From assembly GCA_018066175.1 (NCBI GenBank), contig JAGHRV010000003.1, positions 1-43,537 of the forward strand: a stretch of DNA of 43,537 bases, written 5' to 3'. This stretch comes from Candidatus Colicola equi. GTDB taxonomy: Bacteria > Bacteroidota > Bacteroidia > Bacteroidales > Paludibacteraceae. The notes beneath the pieces are model-generated. The model saw nothing but the letters and a program-made list of their open reading frames with translations, made no database searches and was not told where the DNA came from. Of this stretch, positions 8,609 through 18,286 are shown in pieces; within the stretch, counting starts at the first letter, position 1, and every line of letters begins with the position of its first letter. The translations under genes were made by a program, and so were the position numbers.

Positions 8609-9826
8609 ATGAATCTAACAGAACGTTTTTTGAAGTATGTGTCTATCTGGACGACCTCCGATGATAGCACGCATACTACTCCTTCTACCGCACGTCAATT
8701 AGACTTAGCTAATTACCTTAAAGGTGAGTTGGAACAGATAGGTATGACCGAGGTGACCCTCGATCAGAATGGTTACGTAATGGCTACCTTGCCGGCTAAT
8801 ACATCCAAGCCTAAACCTACATTGGGCTTTATTGCACACATGGATACTGCTCCGGACGCCAGCGGTGAGGATGTTAAGGCTCGCATAGTGACTAACTATG
8901 ACGGAAAGGACATTGTGCTCAATCCTGATAAGAACATCGTTCTGCAGGTAAGTCAATATCCGGAAATACGCAATTACATAGGTCAAGATATCATCGTTAC
9001 GGATGGTACGACACTGCTTGGCGCGGACGATAAAGCCGGCATAGCCGAGATTGTAACCGCTATGGAGTACCTAATCCAACATCCTGAAATAGAACATGGT
9101 AAGATCCGTGTCGGTTTTACGCCGGATGAAGAGATAGGTGAGGGACCGGACCACTTTGATGTGGCTGCTTTTGGCGCAGACTGGGGATATACAATGGATG
9201 GCGGTGCTATCGGCGAATTGGAGTTTGAGAACTTCAACGCTGCCGGACTAAAAGTGCACGTACATGGTATCAATGTGCATCCGGGCTATGGGTATCAGAA
9301 AATGAAGAATGCCCAACTCATTGCGCATCAGTTTATCGCTATGTTGCCGGAGAACGATATACCGGCTAAGACTCGTGATTACGAAGGATTCTTCCATCTT
9401 ACGTCTATGTCAGGTTCGGTAGAGGAGGCTACGTTATCCTTCATCATCCGTGATCATGACCGCATCCGTTTTGAGGAACGCAAACAAACGGTTATACAGA
9501 TTCAAAAGACGCTGAACCGCCAATATGGCGACGGAACAGTGGAGATTGAACTCAAGGACCAATATTATAATATGCGCGAGAAAATAGAGCCATGTATGCA
9601 TGTCATTGACCTGGCTATGGCTGCTATGACCGAGGCCGGCGTTACACCCAAGGTACAACCGATTCGTGGTGGAACAGATGGAGCACGACTCAGTTTCATG
9701 GGACTGCCTTGCCCGAATATATTTGCCGGAGGAGAGAACTTCCACTCGCGCTTCGAATATGCCCCCATACAAAGTATGGAAAAGGCTATGCAAGTAATAA
9801 TCAATATTATTCAGTTAGTTAAGTAA
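8609..9826 (+). CDS. pepT: peptidase T (tripeptide aminopeptidase)
   Basis: Encodes a 405-residue M20-family di-zinc aminopeptidase that removes the N-terminal residue from tripeptides in the cytosol. Metal and catalytic motifs are in order: [39 protein letters not shown], then [33 protein letters not shown] near the C-terminus. Length matches the family. It starts 8 bases after the LptF/G stop and its stop codon overlaps the ribBA start by one base (TAATG), indicating translational coupling. Why a peptidase and riboflavin synthesis are coupled is not evident from sequence. Confidence 0.97.
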   Translation: MNLTERFLKYVSIWTTSDDSTHTTPSTARQLDLANYLKGELEQIGMTEVTLDQNGYVMATLPANTSKPKPTLGFIAHMDTAPDASGEDVKARIVTNYDGKDIVLNPDKNIVLQVSQYPEIRNYIGQDIIVTDGTTLLGADDKAGIAEIVTAMEYLIQHPEIEHGKIRVGFTPDEEIGEGPDHFDVAAFGADWGYTMDGGAIGELEFENFNAAGLKVHVHGINVHPGYGYQKMKNAQLIAHQFIAMLPENDIPAKTRDYEGFFHLTSMSGSVEEATLSFIIRDHDRIRFEERKQTVIQIQKTLNRQYGDGTVEIELKDQYYNMREKIEPCMHVIDLAMAAMTEAGVTPKVQPIRGGTDGARLSFMGLPCPNIFAGGENFHSRFEYAPIQSMEKAMQVIINIIQLVK

Positions 9827-11082
9827 TGGATAAGATAGAAGAAGCCTTATTGGATTTCCGAAATGGGCAATTCGTAATCGTAGTGGATGATGAGGATCGT
9901 GAGAACGAAGGCGATTTTATCATTGCAGCCGAAAAAATAACACCGGAGAAGGTGAACTTCATGCTTCAGCATGGACGTGGTGTACTATGTGCACCTATCT
10001 TAGAGAGTCGCTGTGCTGAATTAGGTTTGATTCACCAAGTGGCGAATAACACCAGCATGTTAGGCACTCCCTTTACGGTTACTGTGGATAAGTTAGAAGG
10101 TTGCACGACCGGTGTCAGCGCACACGACCGCGCTGCTACTATCTTGGCTTTGGCGGATGAACGGTCCACGCAAGATACGTTTGGTCGGCCGGGACATATC
10201 AATCCGCTTTATGCCAAGCATCGCGGTGTGTTGGAACGTGCCGGACATACCGAGGCTGCCATTGACTTATGCCGATTAGCCGGAGTCAAACCTGCCGCTG
10301 CGCTCATTGAGATAATGAACGAAGATGGAACGATGGCGCGACTGCCACAATTAGAAGAGGTGGCTAAGCAATATAACCTCAAACTGATTTCTATAAAGGA
10401 TCTGATTGCATACCGCATGAAGCATCCGTTATCGAAGGATAATCGAAACATCATCGAAACATCATCGAAACATGATCCTAAGATGAACGTTATGTTGGAG
10501 CGTGGGGAAACAGTCTTCTTACCTACTGCATACGGTGAGTTCCAATTAACTCCTTTCCGCGACCTGACTACCGGATTGGAACACGTGGCATTAACCAAAG
10601 GCGAGTGGCAAGAGAATGAACCTATCCTCTGTCGAGTACATTCCAGTTGCGCTACAGGAGATATCTTCGGCAGTCGTAAATGTGAGTGCGGCGAACAACT
10701 GCATAAAGCCATGCAGATGATTCAGGAACAAGGACAAGGTATTCTGGTTTATATGAATCAGGAGGGTAGAGGAATAGGATTGATGAATAAGATTCGTGCA
10801 TATAAACTGCAAGAACAAGGCGAAGATACCGTTGAAGCCAATGTACACCTGGGATTCAAACCGGATGAAAGAGACTATGGAGTAGGGGCTGAAATACTGC
10901 GTCAGATGGGGGCAAAAAAGCTTAGATTGATGACGAATAACCCCGTTAAACGAATTGGTCTGGAAAGTTATGGCATAGAAATTGTAGAGAATATACCAAT
11001 AGAGATTGCTCCCAATCCGTATAATGAAAAATATATGCGGACAAAAAAGGAGAAAATGCATCATGAACTGGTTCTGGTTTAG
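9826..11082 (+). CDS. ribBA: bifunctional RibBA: DHBP synthase and GTP cyclohydrolase II
   Basis: Encodes 418 residues catalysing the two entry reactions of riboflavin synthesis. Residues 1-200 are 3,4-dihydroxy-2-butanone 4-phosphate synthase ([52 protein letters not shown]). Residues from about 220 are GTP cyclohydrolase II (zinc cysteines in [20 protein letters not shown], then [39 protein letters not shown]). The DHBP motif GHINPL replaces the more common GHVFPL. The linker ([13 protein letters not shown]) is encoded by three copies of an 11-bp repeat. An in-frame ATG at about 10483 just after the linker could start the cyclohydrolase alone. Confidence 0.96.
   Translation: MDKIEEALLDFRNGQFVIVVDDEDRENEGDFIIAAEKITPEKVNFMLQHGRGVLCAPILESRCAELGLIHQVANNTSMLGTPFTVTVDKLEGCTTGVSAHDRAATILALADERSTQDTFGRPGHINPLYAKHRGVLERAGHTEAAIDLCRLAGVKPAAALIEIMNEDGTMARLPQLEEVAKQYNLKLISIKDLIAYRMKHPLSKDNRNIIETSSKHDPKMNVMLERGETVFLPTAYGEFQLTPFRDLTTGLEHVALTKGEWQENEPILCRVHSSCATGDIFGSRKCECGEQLHKAMQMIQEQGQGILVYMNQEGRGIGLMNKIRAYKLQEQGEDTVEANVHLGFKPDERDYGVGAEILRQMGAKKLRLMTNNPVKRIGLESYGIEIVENIPIEIAPNPYNEKYMRTKKEKMHHELVLV
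10444..10476. repeat. 11-bp tandem triplicate in the RibB-RibA linker
   Basis: CGAAACATCAT occurs at 10444-10454 and 10455-10465, and with one mismatch (CGAAACATGAT) at 10466-10476. As 11 is not a multiple of three, gain or loss of one copy would shift the frame between the two enzyme domains. Confidence 0.95.
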
Positions 11083-11131
11083 GCGCTAAGCAGACCGTTC
11101 GATTACGTTAAACAATTAAAATTGGTGCTTT

Positions 11132-12439
11132 ATGAGAAATTGGTCACTAATGATGGCTTTGTTGCTGATAAGCAGCTGGTCAGTAGTTCGAGCCGATGAG
11201 AAAATCACGGTCGAAGCAACGAGTACGGACATCAGCGAAGGTTTAGACCTGAAAGCTGTAGCATCGTTGTTCGGAGAGGTTAAGAACCTCGAAGAGTTTG
11301 AAACGCGCCTCAATGCCGATACGTCTCATTTGAACAACTTAGACCTCAATGGTGATGGCGAAGTGGATTACCTGCGCGTAGTAGAAGTAGAACAAAACAG
11401 CAATCACATGGTTTTGATTCAAGCCGTACTGGCTAAGGATGTGTTCCAAGATATAGCTTCTATCTTAGTGGAAAAAAGTGGTACAGAGGTAACCGTTCAA
11501 ATCAAAGGTGATGCGTATATCTATGGTGAAAACTATATCATTGAACCCGTATATATCTACCGTCCTGTCATCTATGATTGGTTCTGGGGCCCGTACTGGG
11601 TTTGCTATACATCACCTTGGTATTGGGGTTACTGGCCCGGATGGTGGCGTCCTTATCCCTGCTGGGGCTATCACGACTACTGGGTACACATCCATGTATG
11701 GCACCATAGTCATCCCTGCTGCTCCTATCGATATGCTCGCACCGAACATAGCATAGCTGCACCGATGCGCGGACAACGAAGTCGTTCGGATTACGCACGT
11801 ATTTCCGGCAGCCGCTCATTTACGGAGCGCACAGGAGCAACGAACGCCAGAGCTTTGAGTGCTCGCAGCAGAACAGCTCAAGTCAGTTCAGCAGCCACAC
11901 CTTCCCGCTCTGCATCTGCAACGGCATCCCGTTCTGCATCTGCGTCAACGGCATCTCGTTCGACCTACGGCAGTACCTATACACGTAGTGCATCTGCTTC
12001 GGCAACAGCGTCACGTTCGGCTTCTGCAACAGCATCAAGGTCAGCATCTGCAACGACATCACGTTCGGCAACTACGACACCCAGTCGTTCGTCATCAACG
12101 TCCTATACTGCTTCTCGTAGTTCGTCAACGCCAACTTCGTCCAGCGTAACTCGTTCAACGACTTATACGCCCAGCCGTTCCTCATCTGCGTCCACATCAA
12201 GGTCAACGTCAACGTCAACGTCCTCGTCCTATACGCCTTCTCGCGGCAGCAGTTATAGCGGAAGTTCTTATTCCGGCAGTAGCCGCAGTAGTAGTTATAG
12301 TGGCAGCAGTTATAGCGGAGGAAGCCGCAGTAGTGGATATAGTGGAGGCGGTTATTCCGGTGGAGGGTACTCCGGTGGCGGTCGCAGTAGTGGAGCCAGT
12401 TACTCAGGTGGCGGTGCCAGCCGTAGTGCTAGACGCTAA
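11132..12439 (+). CDS. secreted protein with W/Y-rich core and Ser/Arg/Ala low-complexity tail
   Basis: Encodes 435 residues. A signal peptide (about residues 1-21, MALLLISSWSVVRA before DEK) is followed by a folded region of about 120 residues with an EF-hand-like loop DLNGDGEVDYLRV. Residues 130-200 are extremely rich in Trp, Tyr, His and Pro (YDWFWGPYWVCY). From about 245 the protein is low complexity: SRSASATA-type, then SRSSSTP-type, then YSGGG/YSGSS repeats ending RSARR. The tail is strongly basic. I do not recognise a functional family; the layout suggests an envelope or surface protein whose tail binds a polymer or anionic surface (inference). It sits 49 bases after ribBA and ends at a terminator. 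Confidence 0.8.
   Translation: MRNWSLMMALLLISSWSVVRADEKITVEATSTDISEGLDLKAVASLFGEVKNLEEFETRLNADTSHLNNLDLNGDGEVDYLRVVEVEQNSNHMVLIQAVLAKDVFQDIASILVEKSGTEVTVQIKGDAYIYGENYIIEPVYIYRPVIYDWFWGPYWVCYTSPWYWGYWPGWWRPYPCWGYHDYWVHIHVWHHSHPCCSYRYARTEHSIAAPMRGQRSRSDYARISGSRSFTERTGATNARALSARSRTAQVSSAATPSRSASATASRSASASTASRSTYGSTYTRSASASATASRSASATASRSASATTSRSATTTPSRSSSTSYTASRSSSTPTSSSVTRSTTYTPSRSSSASTSRSTSTSTSSSYTPSRGSSYSGSSYSGSSRSSSYSGSSYSGGSRSSGYSGGGYSGGGYSGGGRSSGASYSGGGASRSARR
11880..12436. repeat. degenerate DNA repeats coding the SR/SA/GGYSGG tail
   Basis: Codons for Ser-Arg-Ser-Ala and Tyr-Ser-Gly-Gly recur with much synonymous variation: three successive repeat types, SRSA (about 11895-12070), SRSSST (about 12075-12240) and YSGGS (about 12250-12430). 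Confidence 0.85.
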
Positions 12440-12446
12440 TACAATT

Positions 12447-12477
12447 AAAGTCGCTGATAACCTCAGCGACTTTTTTT
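12447..12477 (+). terminator. intrinsic terminator after the SR-rich protein gene
   Basis: Perfect 11-bp stem AAAGTCGCTGA (12447-12457) with TCAGCGACTTT (12463-12473), five-base loop, T-run 12471-12477. As the next gene converges, it may work for this strand mainly. Confidence 0.93.
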
Positions 12478-12531
12478 ATCGTTATTTGGAGTGCTCTATG
12501 CACCGCCTAATACATCGTACGTTTGTATTGA

Positions 12532-13197
12532 CTATATAGGTAGGTAGATAATACGCTTCTCCTTGTACCATTCGGAAGCAAAAACGTCAGTTGCTGAATC
12601 CGTTGTCGGCTGATGGGCAAATGAACTGATTTCGGTTACTTCTGCCACTTTAGCAAAAGGACGTATCTCTGCATCTAAATTGCCTCCTTTCAGTACAATC
12701 AGTCCGTTCGGAAGGGCATTCTTATACTTATGGTGCACGTTCTTACGAACCAACTTAACCAGGTCCGGCAAAGGCATTACAGCTCGAGAAACAACAAAAT
12801 CAAACTGGCGTTTCTCCTCTTCTGCTCGTTCATGCAGACATTCCACGTTGGTTAGACCTATACGCTGAGCAATATCCGCAGCTACCATAACTTTCTTTCC
12901 AATACCATCTATAAGTGTGAAATGGCACTCAGGAAACAGAATAGCCAAAGGTATGCCCGGAAATCCTCCGCCCGTACCTACATCTAAGATAGTGGTGCCC
13001 GGTTCAAAACGAATGAGCTTGGCAATCGCCAGAGAGTGGAGTATATGATGCTCCACCAAGTGGTCGATATCCTTACGGGAGATAAGGTTAATCTTGGCAT
13101 TCCACTCGGGATAAAGCACCTCAAGCGCAGCAAATTGCTGCGCCTGAGTGTCCGTTAATAGGAAGCCCCACTTAGTCTGCAATGTTGGTGAATACAT
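12532..13197 (-). CDS. rsmG: 16S rRNA (guanine-N7) methyltransferase RsmG
   Basis: Encodes 221 residues of RsmG (GidB), which methylates the N7 of a guanine in the 530 loop of 16S rRNA using S-adenosylmethionine. The N-terminal block reads EWNAKINLISRKDIDHLVEHHILHS, then the SAM-binding LDVGTGGGFPGIPLAILFP, LIDGIGKKV and VVSRAVMPL. I choose the ATG at 13197 because the family begins at this point. A longer frame opens farther upstream inside yebC. The start overlaps the 3' end of yebC by 26 bases, so translation is probably coupled. Confidence 0.94.
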   Translation of the reverse strand: MYSPTLQTKWGFLLTDTQAQQFAALEVLYPEWNAKINLISRKDIDHLVEHHILHSLAIAKLIRFEPGTTILDVGTGGGFPGIPLAILFPECHFTLIDGIGKKVMVAADIAQRIGLTNVECLHERAEEEKRQFDFVVSRAVMPLPDLVKLVRKNVHHKYKNALPNGLIVLKGGNLDAEIRPFAKVAEVTEISSFAHQPTTDSATDVFASEWYKEKRIIYLPI

Positions 13198-13891
13198 TTT
13201 GTACGTCCTCGTCTTCCTCGATGCGGTCAATCAGTTTTTGTACTGATTCGCGCTCTTCGTCGGTGAGTTGCTTGGTGTCGTTAGGAATACGAACGAATTC
13301 GCAGGACTGGATATCAAATCCATTATCTTCCAAGTACTTCTGCATGCCGGCATACTGATCGAAGTCAGAATAGATAACAATCGTATTCTCCTCCTCATCT
13401 ACGCCCAGTTCTTCTACACCAAAGTCGATTAACTCGAGTTCCAGTTCGTCCAAATCAACGCCTTCCTTCATCGTGATAGTGAAGCAAGCCTTGCGGTCAA
13501 AGAGGAACTGCAAGCAACCTTGCGTACCTAATGTGCCACCGTGTTTGGTGAAGTAGGAACGGATATTAGCTACAGTACGCATGTGGTTGTCGGTAGCGGT
13601 CTCAATAAAGATAGCTACACCGTGAGGTCCGTAACCCTCATAGTTGATCTCCTTGTAATCGCCTGCGTTCTTATCGGTGGCCTTTTTGATGGCGCGATCG
13701 ATATTATCCTTCGGCATGTTCTCACGCTTACATTGCTGAATCAGCATTCTTAACCGCGGGTTGCCATCAGGATCTGAACCGCCTGCACGGCAGGCAATAG
13801 TGATTTCTTTACCCAGTTTAGTGAACGTACGGGCCATGTGTCCCCAACGTTTCAGTTTAGTTGCTTTACGATATTCAAAAGCTCTTCCCAT
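13172..13891 (-). CDS. yebC: YebC/PmpR (TACO1) family protein
   Basis: Encodes 239 residues of the YebC/TACO1 family. Members have been described as DNA-binding regulators and as factors that help translation of difficult peptide runs. Signature blocks: MGRAFEYRKATKLKRWGHMARTF at the start, ITIACRAGGSDPDGNPRLR, NMPKDNIDRAIKKA, YEGYGPHGVAIFIE, SYFTKHGGTLG, and an acidic C-terminal domain. Length is standard. It follows the OmpA/TSP3 gene on the same strand across a 39-base gap made largely of a perfect 13-bp tandem duplication, and overlaps rsmG. Confidence 0.95.
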   Translation of the reverse strand: MGRAFEYRKATKLKRWGHMARTFTKLGKEITIACRAGGSDPDGNPRLRMLIQQCKRENMPKDNIDRAIKKATDKNAGDYKEINYEGYGPHGVAIFIETATDNHMRTVANIRSYFTKHGGTLGTQGCLQFLFDRKACFTITMKEGVDLDELELELIDFGVEELGVDEEENTIVIYSDFDQYAGMQKYLEDNGFDIQSCEFVRIPNDTKQLTDEERESVQKLIDRIEEDEDVQNVFTNIAD

Positions 13892-13899
13892 AGTGATTT

Positions 13900-13925
13900 G
13901 TTATTTGTAATTGTTATTTGTAATT
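13900..13925. repeat. perfect 13-bp tandem duplication between ompA-like gene and yebC
   Basis: GTTATTTGTAATT at 13900-13912 is repeated exactly at 13913-13925, between the stop of the OmpA-like gene and the yebC start. Confidence 0.95.
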
Positions 13926-13930
13926 TATTC

Positions 13931-16348
13931 TTAGTCTGCATGATCGTAGATCGTTTCGTACGAAACCTCCTCAAATGTGATAGAGAATTCTACACGGCGG
14001 TTGAGCGTACGACCTTCCTTGGTGTCATTGGTGGCAATAGGACGCTCGGAACCAAAGCCAACGGCGGTCATTTGATTCTTAACACCGGCATCTTGCAAGA
14101 ACTTAAGAACGGCATCAGCACGTTTCTGACTGAGCGTCTTATTAAGTTGTACCTTGCCGGTATTATCGGTATGACCTTGAATTTCAACAACATATTCAGG
14201 ATGATCAATAAAGATAACGGCGATCTTATTGAGAAGACTGAAGCTGATAGGCTTAATAACGGCTTTGCCGGTTTCAAACTGAATACCTTGCATAGCCTTT
14301 TGCAGCAGGTTGCGTACTTCTTTTTGGATAACGGGGCAACCCTTGTTCTCTGCAGGTCCCGGAACGGTAGGACATTCGTCCATATAATCGGCTACGCCAT
14401 CCTTATCGGTATCCTTGTCGCAACCTACGGAATCCACAAAGGCAACAGCCTCAGGTTTCGTATCCGGACACTTATCTAAGTAATCTGGTACACCATCCAT
14501 ATCGGTATCCTTATCGCAACCGAGAGAGTCCACAAAGGCAACAGCTTCGGGCTTGGTATCCGGACATTTATCTAAGTAATCTGGTACACCATCCATATCG
14601 GTATCCTTATCGCAACCGAGAGAATCTACAAAGGCAACTGCCTCAGGCTTCGTATCCGGGCACTTGTCTAAGTAATCCGGCACGCCGTCCTTATCTGTAT
14701 CTAACGGACAACCAACCGAGTCAATCATACCATAAGCCTCCTTAGGCGTGAAGGGACATTGGTCTAAGTAATCCGGTACACCATCGCCGTCGGAGTCGAT
14801 AGGACAACCCACTTTGTCCACTTGTACGCCAAGTGGGGTATGAGGACACATATCCAGTTTATTCCAAACGCCATCTTTATCTTCGTCCGGTTTATTCGTG
14901 CCCCAAACAATACTAAATCCTAATGCTACATTGATGCCCTTGGCTTTGTAGGGAATACCTATGCCTTTATAATCGGCATAAGACGTAGGAATATAGTCCA
15001 TGGCAAGCGTCATATTGATACCATCGTAAGGCATCAAACTGATACCGGCACCGAAGTTGCTGTATTTGCCGTTATTGACTAACGAATAACTAAGGGCGAA
15101 ATTGAACCAGTTGCAGGGACGAACAGCACCACCAATAGTCACTTCTTCATATACACGACCATTAAATAAGCGCGTCTTACTCAAAATACCTACACCTAAG
15201 ATGTTATTGCAGAAATTAGCATCCACACCAACATTTAACTTTGCAGATATCATGCGAGTATAAGTGCTCTTTCTGTCTCCGGTATGAATACTCTTGGCAT
15301 AGTCTTTAAGAGCCTCAATTACATCATCCTCCAATTGATTGCCATCAAACTTATAGTCATTATCCTCGTTGTAGTAATCAGACCATTGCAGTCCTTTGAT
15401 ACCGGTAAAGGCTGAATCTACGGTCATGCGGTAGTTGGCACCTTTCCATACAATAAAACCGAGGTCATTGATGGCCGCTGTAATCTGCACCTGAGGATGG
15501 GGCTTGTATGCAAAACCGAAGTCAATAGCTGCACCATATCCTTGAGGCGTAATATAATCCGTAATGGAAAGTCCATCCATCAGTTTAGATGCATCCATTT
15601 GTTCAATCGTCTCATATGAGAGGCGTTGGGGAAGGGCATTCCAGTTAATAGGAGCAGCCCCTTGAATATAACCATTACCATGTAGATACCATGCTTGAGC
15701 AGAGGCATCTAAGGTGAGACTCTTGTTACGAAGCGTCAGGTTAGCGTTACCTAATAGGAACTTCAACTTACCACCGATTGTCCATTGATCATTCAGTTTA
15801 TGCGAATAGCCTCCGGCAATCTCCATGTACGCATTTAACTGCATTCCTAATTGCTTAAGGTTATAACTATTCACGCCATTCAGGTTCTGCATACCGCCAT
15901 TAAGAATGAAGTCAAACATGGTCTTAGGAAGTGTCACTCCTGTTTCAATGCGCTCCATAATACTGATATGGATATATCCTTTCTCTTTGTAACGGAAACC
16001 GAAACTGGCAAGGTCTAAAGTCATATCTGCATCCATCAACGTGGCTTTGCGGAATTGCTTAAGCAGTTTATTCCTATCGGTACCCGGATAGAGACCCGTC
16101 ACGGTCTGACCATTTTGATTGAAAATAACATCGCTGGCAGTCAGCGAGTTATTGCCAACCCACATACTGGTATAACCGAGTGGTGTAAAGTTGACATAAC
16201 CATCACTTACCGGTTGGAAGGCCGGGTTGACGATATGGCGCATAGGTGCGTTCTCCAAGAAATAGAGCGTGGATACTTGCTGAGCAAATAAACTTGAGCA
16301 GGAAGAGGTGGCTATAAGCACCAAAACGATTGAATGTAGTCTCTTCAT
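13931..16348 (-). CDS. OmpA-family protein with DUF5723-like N-terminus and thrombospondin type 3 repeats
   Basis: Encodes 805 residues. A signal peptide ends around SSLFAQ. Residues about 25-485 look like the Bacteroidota DUF5723-type outer-membrane domain (YFLENAPMRHIVNPAFQP, many alternating hydrophobic strands). Residues about 486-670 hold six calcium-binding thrombospondin type 3 repeats (DTDKDGVPDYLDKCPD), three of them nearly identical and 32 residues long. The last 120 residues are an OmpA-like peptidoglycan-binding domain (IQGHTDNTGK, SQKRADAVLKFL, EGRTLNRRVEF). It should tie the outer membrane to the cell wall. It starts three bases after the upstream lipoprotein gene, so the two are one operon and possibly partners. 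Confidence 0.92.
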   Translation of the reverse strand: MKRLHSIVLVLIATSSCSSLFAQQVSTLYFLENAPMRHIVNPAFQPVSDGYVNFTPLGYTSMWVGNNSLTASDVIFNQNGQTVTGLYPGTDRNKLLKQFRKATLMDADMTLDLASFGFRYKEKGYIHISIMERIETGVTLPKTMFDFILNGGMQNLNGVNSYNLKQLGMQLNAYMEIAGGYSHKLNDQWTIGGKLKFLLGNANLTLRNKSLTLDASAQAWYLHGNGYIQGAAPINWNALPQRLSYETIEQMDASKLMDGLSITDYITPQGYGAAIDFGFAYKPHPQVQITAAINDLGFIVWKGANYRMTVDSAFTGIKGLQWSDYYNEDNDYKFDGNQLEDDVIEALKDYAKSIHTGDRKSTYTRMISAKLNVGVDANFCNNILGVGILSKTRLFNGRVYEEVTIGGAVRPCNWFNFALSYSLVNNGKYSNFGAGISLMPYDGINMTLAMDYIPTSYADYKGIGIPYKAKGINVALGFSIVWGTNKPDEDKDGVWNKLDMCPHTPLGVQVDKVGCPIDSDGDGVPDYLDQCPFTPKEAYGMIDSVGCPLDTDKDGVPDYLDKCPDTKPEAVAFVDSLGCDKDTDMDGVPDYLDKCPDTKPEAVAFVDSLGCDKDTDMDGVPDYLDKCPDTKPEAVAFVDSVGCDKDTDKDGVADYMDECPTVPGPAENKGCPVIQKEVRNLLQKAMQGIQFETGKAVIKPISFSLLNKIAVIFIDHPEYVVEIQGHTDNTGKVQLNKTLSQKRADAVLKFLQDAGVKNQMTAVGFGSERPIATNDTKEGRTLNRRVEFSITFEEVSYETIYDHAD
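14336..14893. repeat. thrombospondin type 3 repeat block (period about 96 bp)
   Basis: Six coding repeats on the minus strand; copies 3 to 5 are nearly identical at protein level (DGVPDYLDKCPDTKPEAVAF) and still very similar in DNA, with synonymous differences, which suggests recent expansion or gene conversion. Confidence 0.9.
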
Positions 16349-16351
16349 GGC

Positions 16352-18217
16352 TTATTCCTCCTTTTTATTGAAATTAACAATCGCCTCTACATTAGCCGCC
16401 ACACCAACTTGTACCGTCAAACTATTTGTGCCCTCTAATAGACAAGGCTTAGCATTGTGACCCATGATACCTTCTACATCCAAGTGCTTGCAGGTTGTGA
16501 GGGTCTTTAGTTTAGCTGAATCTACATCCAAGATAAAGGTAGATACCGAAGGTTGGCCAATATTATAGTATTTATCTTCGGTGCCATCCGGAGATGGTCT
16601 AGGTACTAACTTGGGAGCAGGAAGGTGCAAGTGGTTGAGCGAAGAATCTTTGAAAAGAATGACATTCAGGTTATTGCTATCCTTATCGAGGAACTTCACC
16701 TTAGCATCAATCTCAAAAGGCAGATTATTCGTCATCGTTAAGAAGACTTTCATCACCTTGGCACTTCCATATTCAATCTCATCAATCTCCTTAATGAGCG
16801 AATCCATATCCAAATCGGAGAAGTCTAAGTCTTTAATTTTACCGAAGTAACTAGCTTCCATGTTGTCGTTAAACTTCATCGGAATATCTAAAGCTACATA
16901 ACCCGAGATACTTGTGTTGAGAGGATTAATACGATGTTGTGGATAGTCAGCCTTGCGGTTCTCGTCAACATGCATCGTAAAACTATACATAAACGTGTCC
17001 GGACGAATATCAAATAACTGATCTAAGTGACCATGACTCGGCTCATGGTTGAAGAGTTGTTCATTAAAGACAGAATCGTTGATTGGATCCGAAGGGTGTA
17101 ACACGTTTTGTAGAGGAATACTGATGGAATCAATTCCATCCCAAGTTGCAGAAACACGTTGATAGGGGTTGGAGGTGGATGCACTCAACGTATCCAAATC
17201 TAACACCAACGGAGCGGCTATACGATGCCATAAACCAATTTTAATGGATGGCTCAGCCAGACGTAGATTCATTTTTTGTACATTCTTCCAATCCTCCCAA
17301 TCATCCGCGATACATCTTACATCGCGGTCACGCACCTGATTACTTGCTGCGAAATAACCCCAAACGGCAGAGGATTTCAGCATCTCCATCTTGTAATCAT
17401 AACTGAATGAGGACGATTCTGTAATCTCAACTTTACTCCCTTCAGGATCATCTTTAGGAATGGTGAATTTAAATATAAACTTAAACTCGCAGGAATCAAT
17501 GACCTCATAATCCTGAGGTTCTGCGTCAGGATTGGCTAAAAAGCAAGCCGTGAAGTTATCAATGCGGATAGGGATGCTATCGCCATAGTCATAGCGGCTT
17601 TGTTTGCCTTCGTCTTTTGTATATACATGAACAGTATTGCCTTGGGCGCGAGAGAATTGCTTTCCTAATTCCACATCTACGGTATCAATCCAACTCCATT
17701 TCAACCCTAAATTCTCCACATTGATGACACTTGTGAACAGAGCACTATCTACGCGGATACTATCCAAACGTTCAAAATTAGGATTTTGGTTCAATTTGTC
17801 CAAATGAAGTGTCAATGGGAAGTTTAACGTAATAAGATTACCTTTAACGTCGTCTTTTACAATCCATTTATCCCCTATAAAATCTATAAAACCATTGTCT
17901 TTCAGTTGCTGGAACACCTTGAATTCCTTGTGCGTTTCACCTATATACTGCTTTATGTCAATAGGGTGGAAAACACGAGTAGGAATGTCTAACGTATCCA
18001 TGTAATGGAATATACCATCAGTATCCATGTAAATAACTTTAACTTGATTGCCTCCTAAGAAATCGGCTGCCGTAACAGTCATGTCACCAACAGGGATGGC
18101 TAATCCGAGGTCTGCTTGCATGGTGGTGTCAATGTTGTCGAAGTCAACCTTCTCTTTACACCCATTCAACAAGCATACAAGGCAGGCTATTGCCCCAAGA
18201 ATGGAAAGTTTTTTCAT
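16352..18217 (-). CDS. large lipoprotein of unknown function, partner of the OmpA-like gene
   Basis: Encodes 621 residues. The N-terminus MKKLSILGAIACLVCLLNGCKEK is a lipoprotein signal peptide with lipobox LNGC, lipidated cysteine about residue 20, followed by KEK. The rest is rich in beta-strand-like, Asp-containing segments (YMDTDGIFHYMDTLDIPTRVF, IRVDSALFTSVINV, LDLDTLSAST) and ends VNFNKKEE. I recognise no catalytic motif. It is the first gene of the operon with the OmpA/TSP3 protein and has its own Bacteroidota promoter. The most likely place is the outer membrane or cell surface, acting with the OmpA-like protein; the function is unknown. Confidence 0.82.
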   Translation of the reverse strand: MKKLSILGAIACLVCLLNGCKEKVDFDNIDTTMQADLGLAIPVGDMTVTAADFLGGNQVKVIYMDTDGIFHYMDTLDIPTRVFHPIDIKQYIGETHKEFKVFQQLKDNGFIDFIGDKWIVKDDVKGNLITLNFPLTLHLDKLNQNPNFERLDSIRVDSALFTSVINVENLGLKWSWIDTVDVELGKQFSRAQGNTVHVYTKDEGKQSRYDYGDSIPIRIDNFTACFLANPDAEPQDYEVIDSCEFKFIFKFTIPKDDPEGSKVEITESSSFSYDYKMEMLKSSAVWGYFAASNQVRDRDVRCIADDWEDWKNVQKMNLRLAEPSIKIGLWHRIAAPLVLDLDTLSASTSNPYQRVSATWDGIDSISIPLQNVLHPSDPINDSVFNEQLFNHEPSHGHLDQLFDIRPDTFMYSFTMHVDENRKADYPQHRINPLNTSISGYVALDIPMKFNDNMEASYFGKIKDLDFSDLDMDSLIKEIDEIEYGSAKVMKVFLTMTNNLPFEIDAKVKFLDKDSNNLNVILFKDSSLNHLHLPAPKLVPRPSPDGTEDKYYNIGQPSVSTFILDVDSAKLKTLTTCKHLDVEGIMGHNAKPCLLEGTNSLTVQVGVAANVEAIVNFNKKEE

Positions 18218-18251
18218 AAATATATTTTTTTGTTATATGCAATTCAGCGTG

Positions 18252-18283
18252 CAAAAATACAAAAAATATTTAATATATGCAAA
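18252..18283 (-). promoter_or_regulatory. Bacteroidota promoter for the lipoprotein-OmpA operon
   Basis: On the minus strand: TTTG at 18283-18280 (ATTTGCATAT), 20-base spacer, TATTTTTG at 18259-18252. It abuts the stop codon of the upstream helicase gene. Confidence 0.85.
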
Positions 18284-18286
18284 TAA

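Noticed and set aside
13838..14479. A 213-codon open frame on the plus strand opposite the OmpA/TSP3 gene
   Set aside because: It is antisense to conserved thrombospondin and OmpA coding sequence, has no recognisable domain, and its openness follows from the repeat composition.
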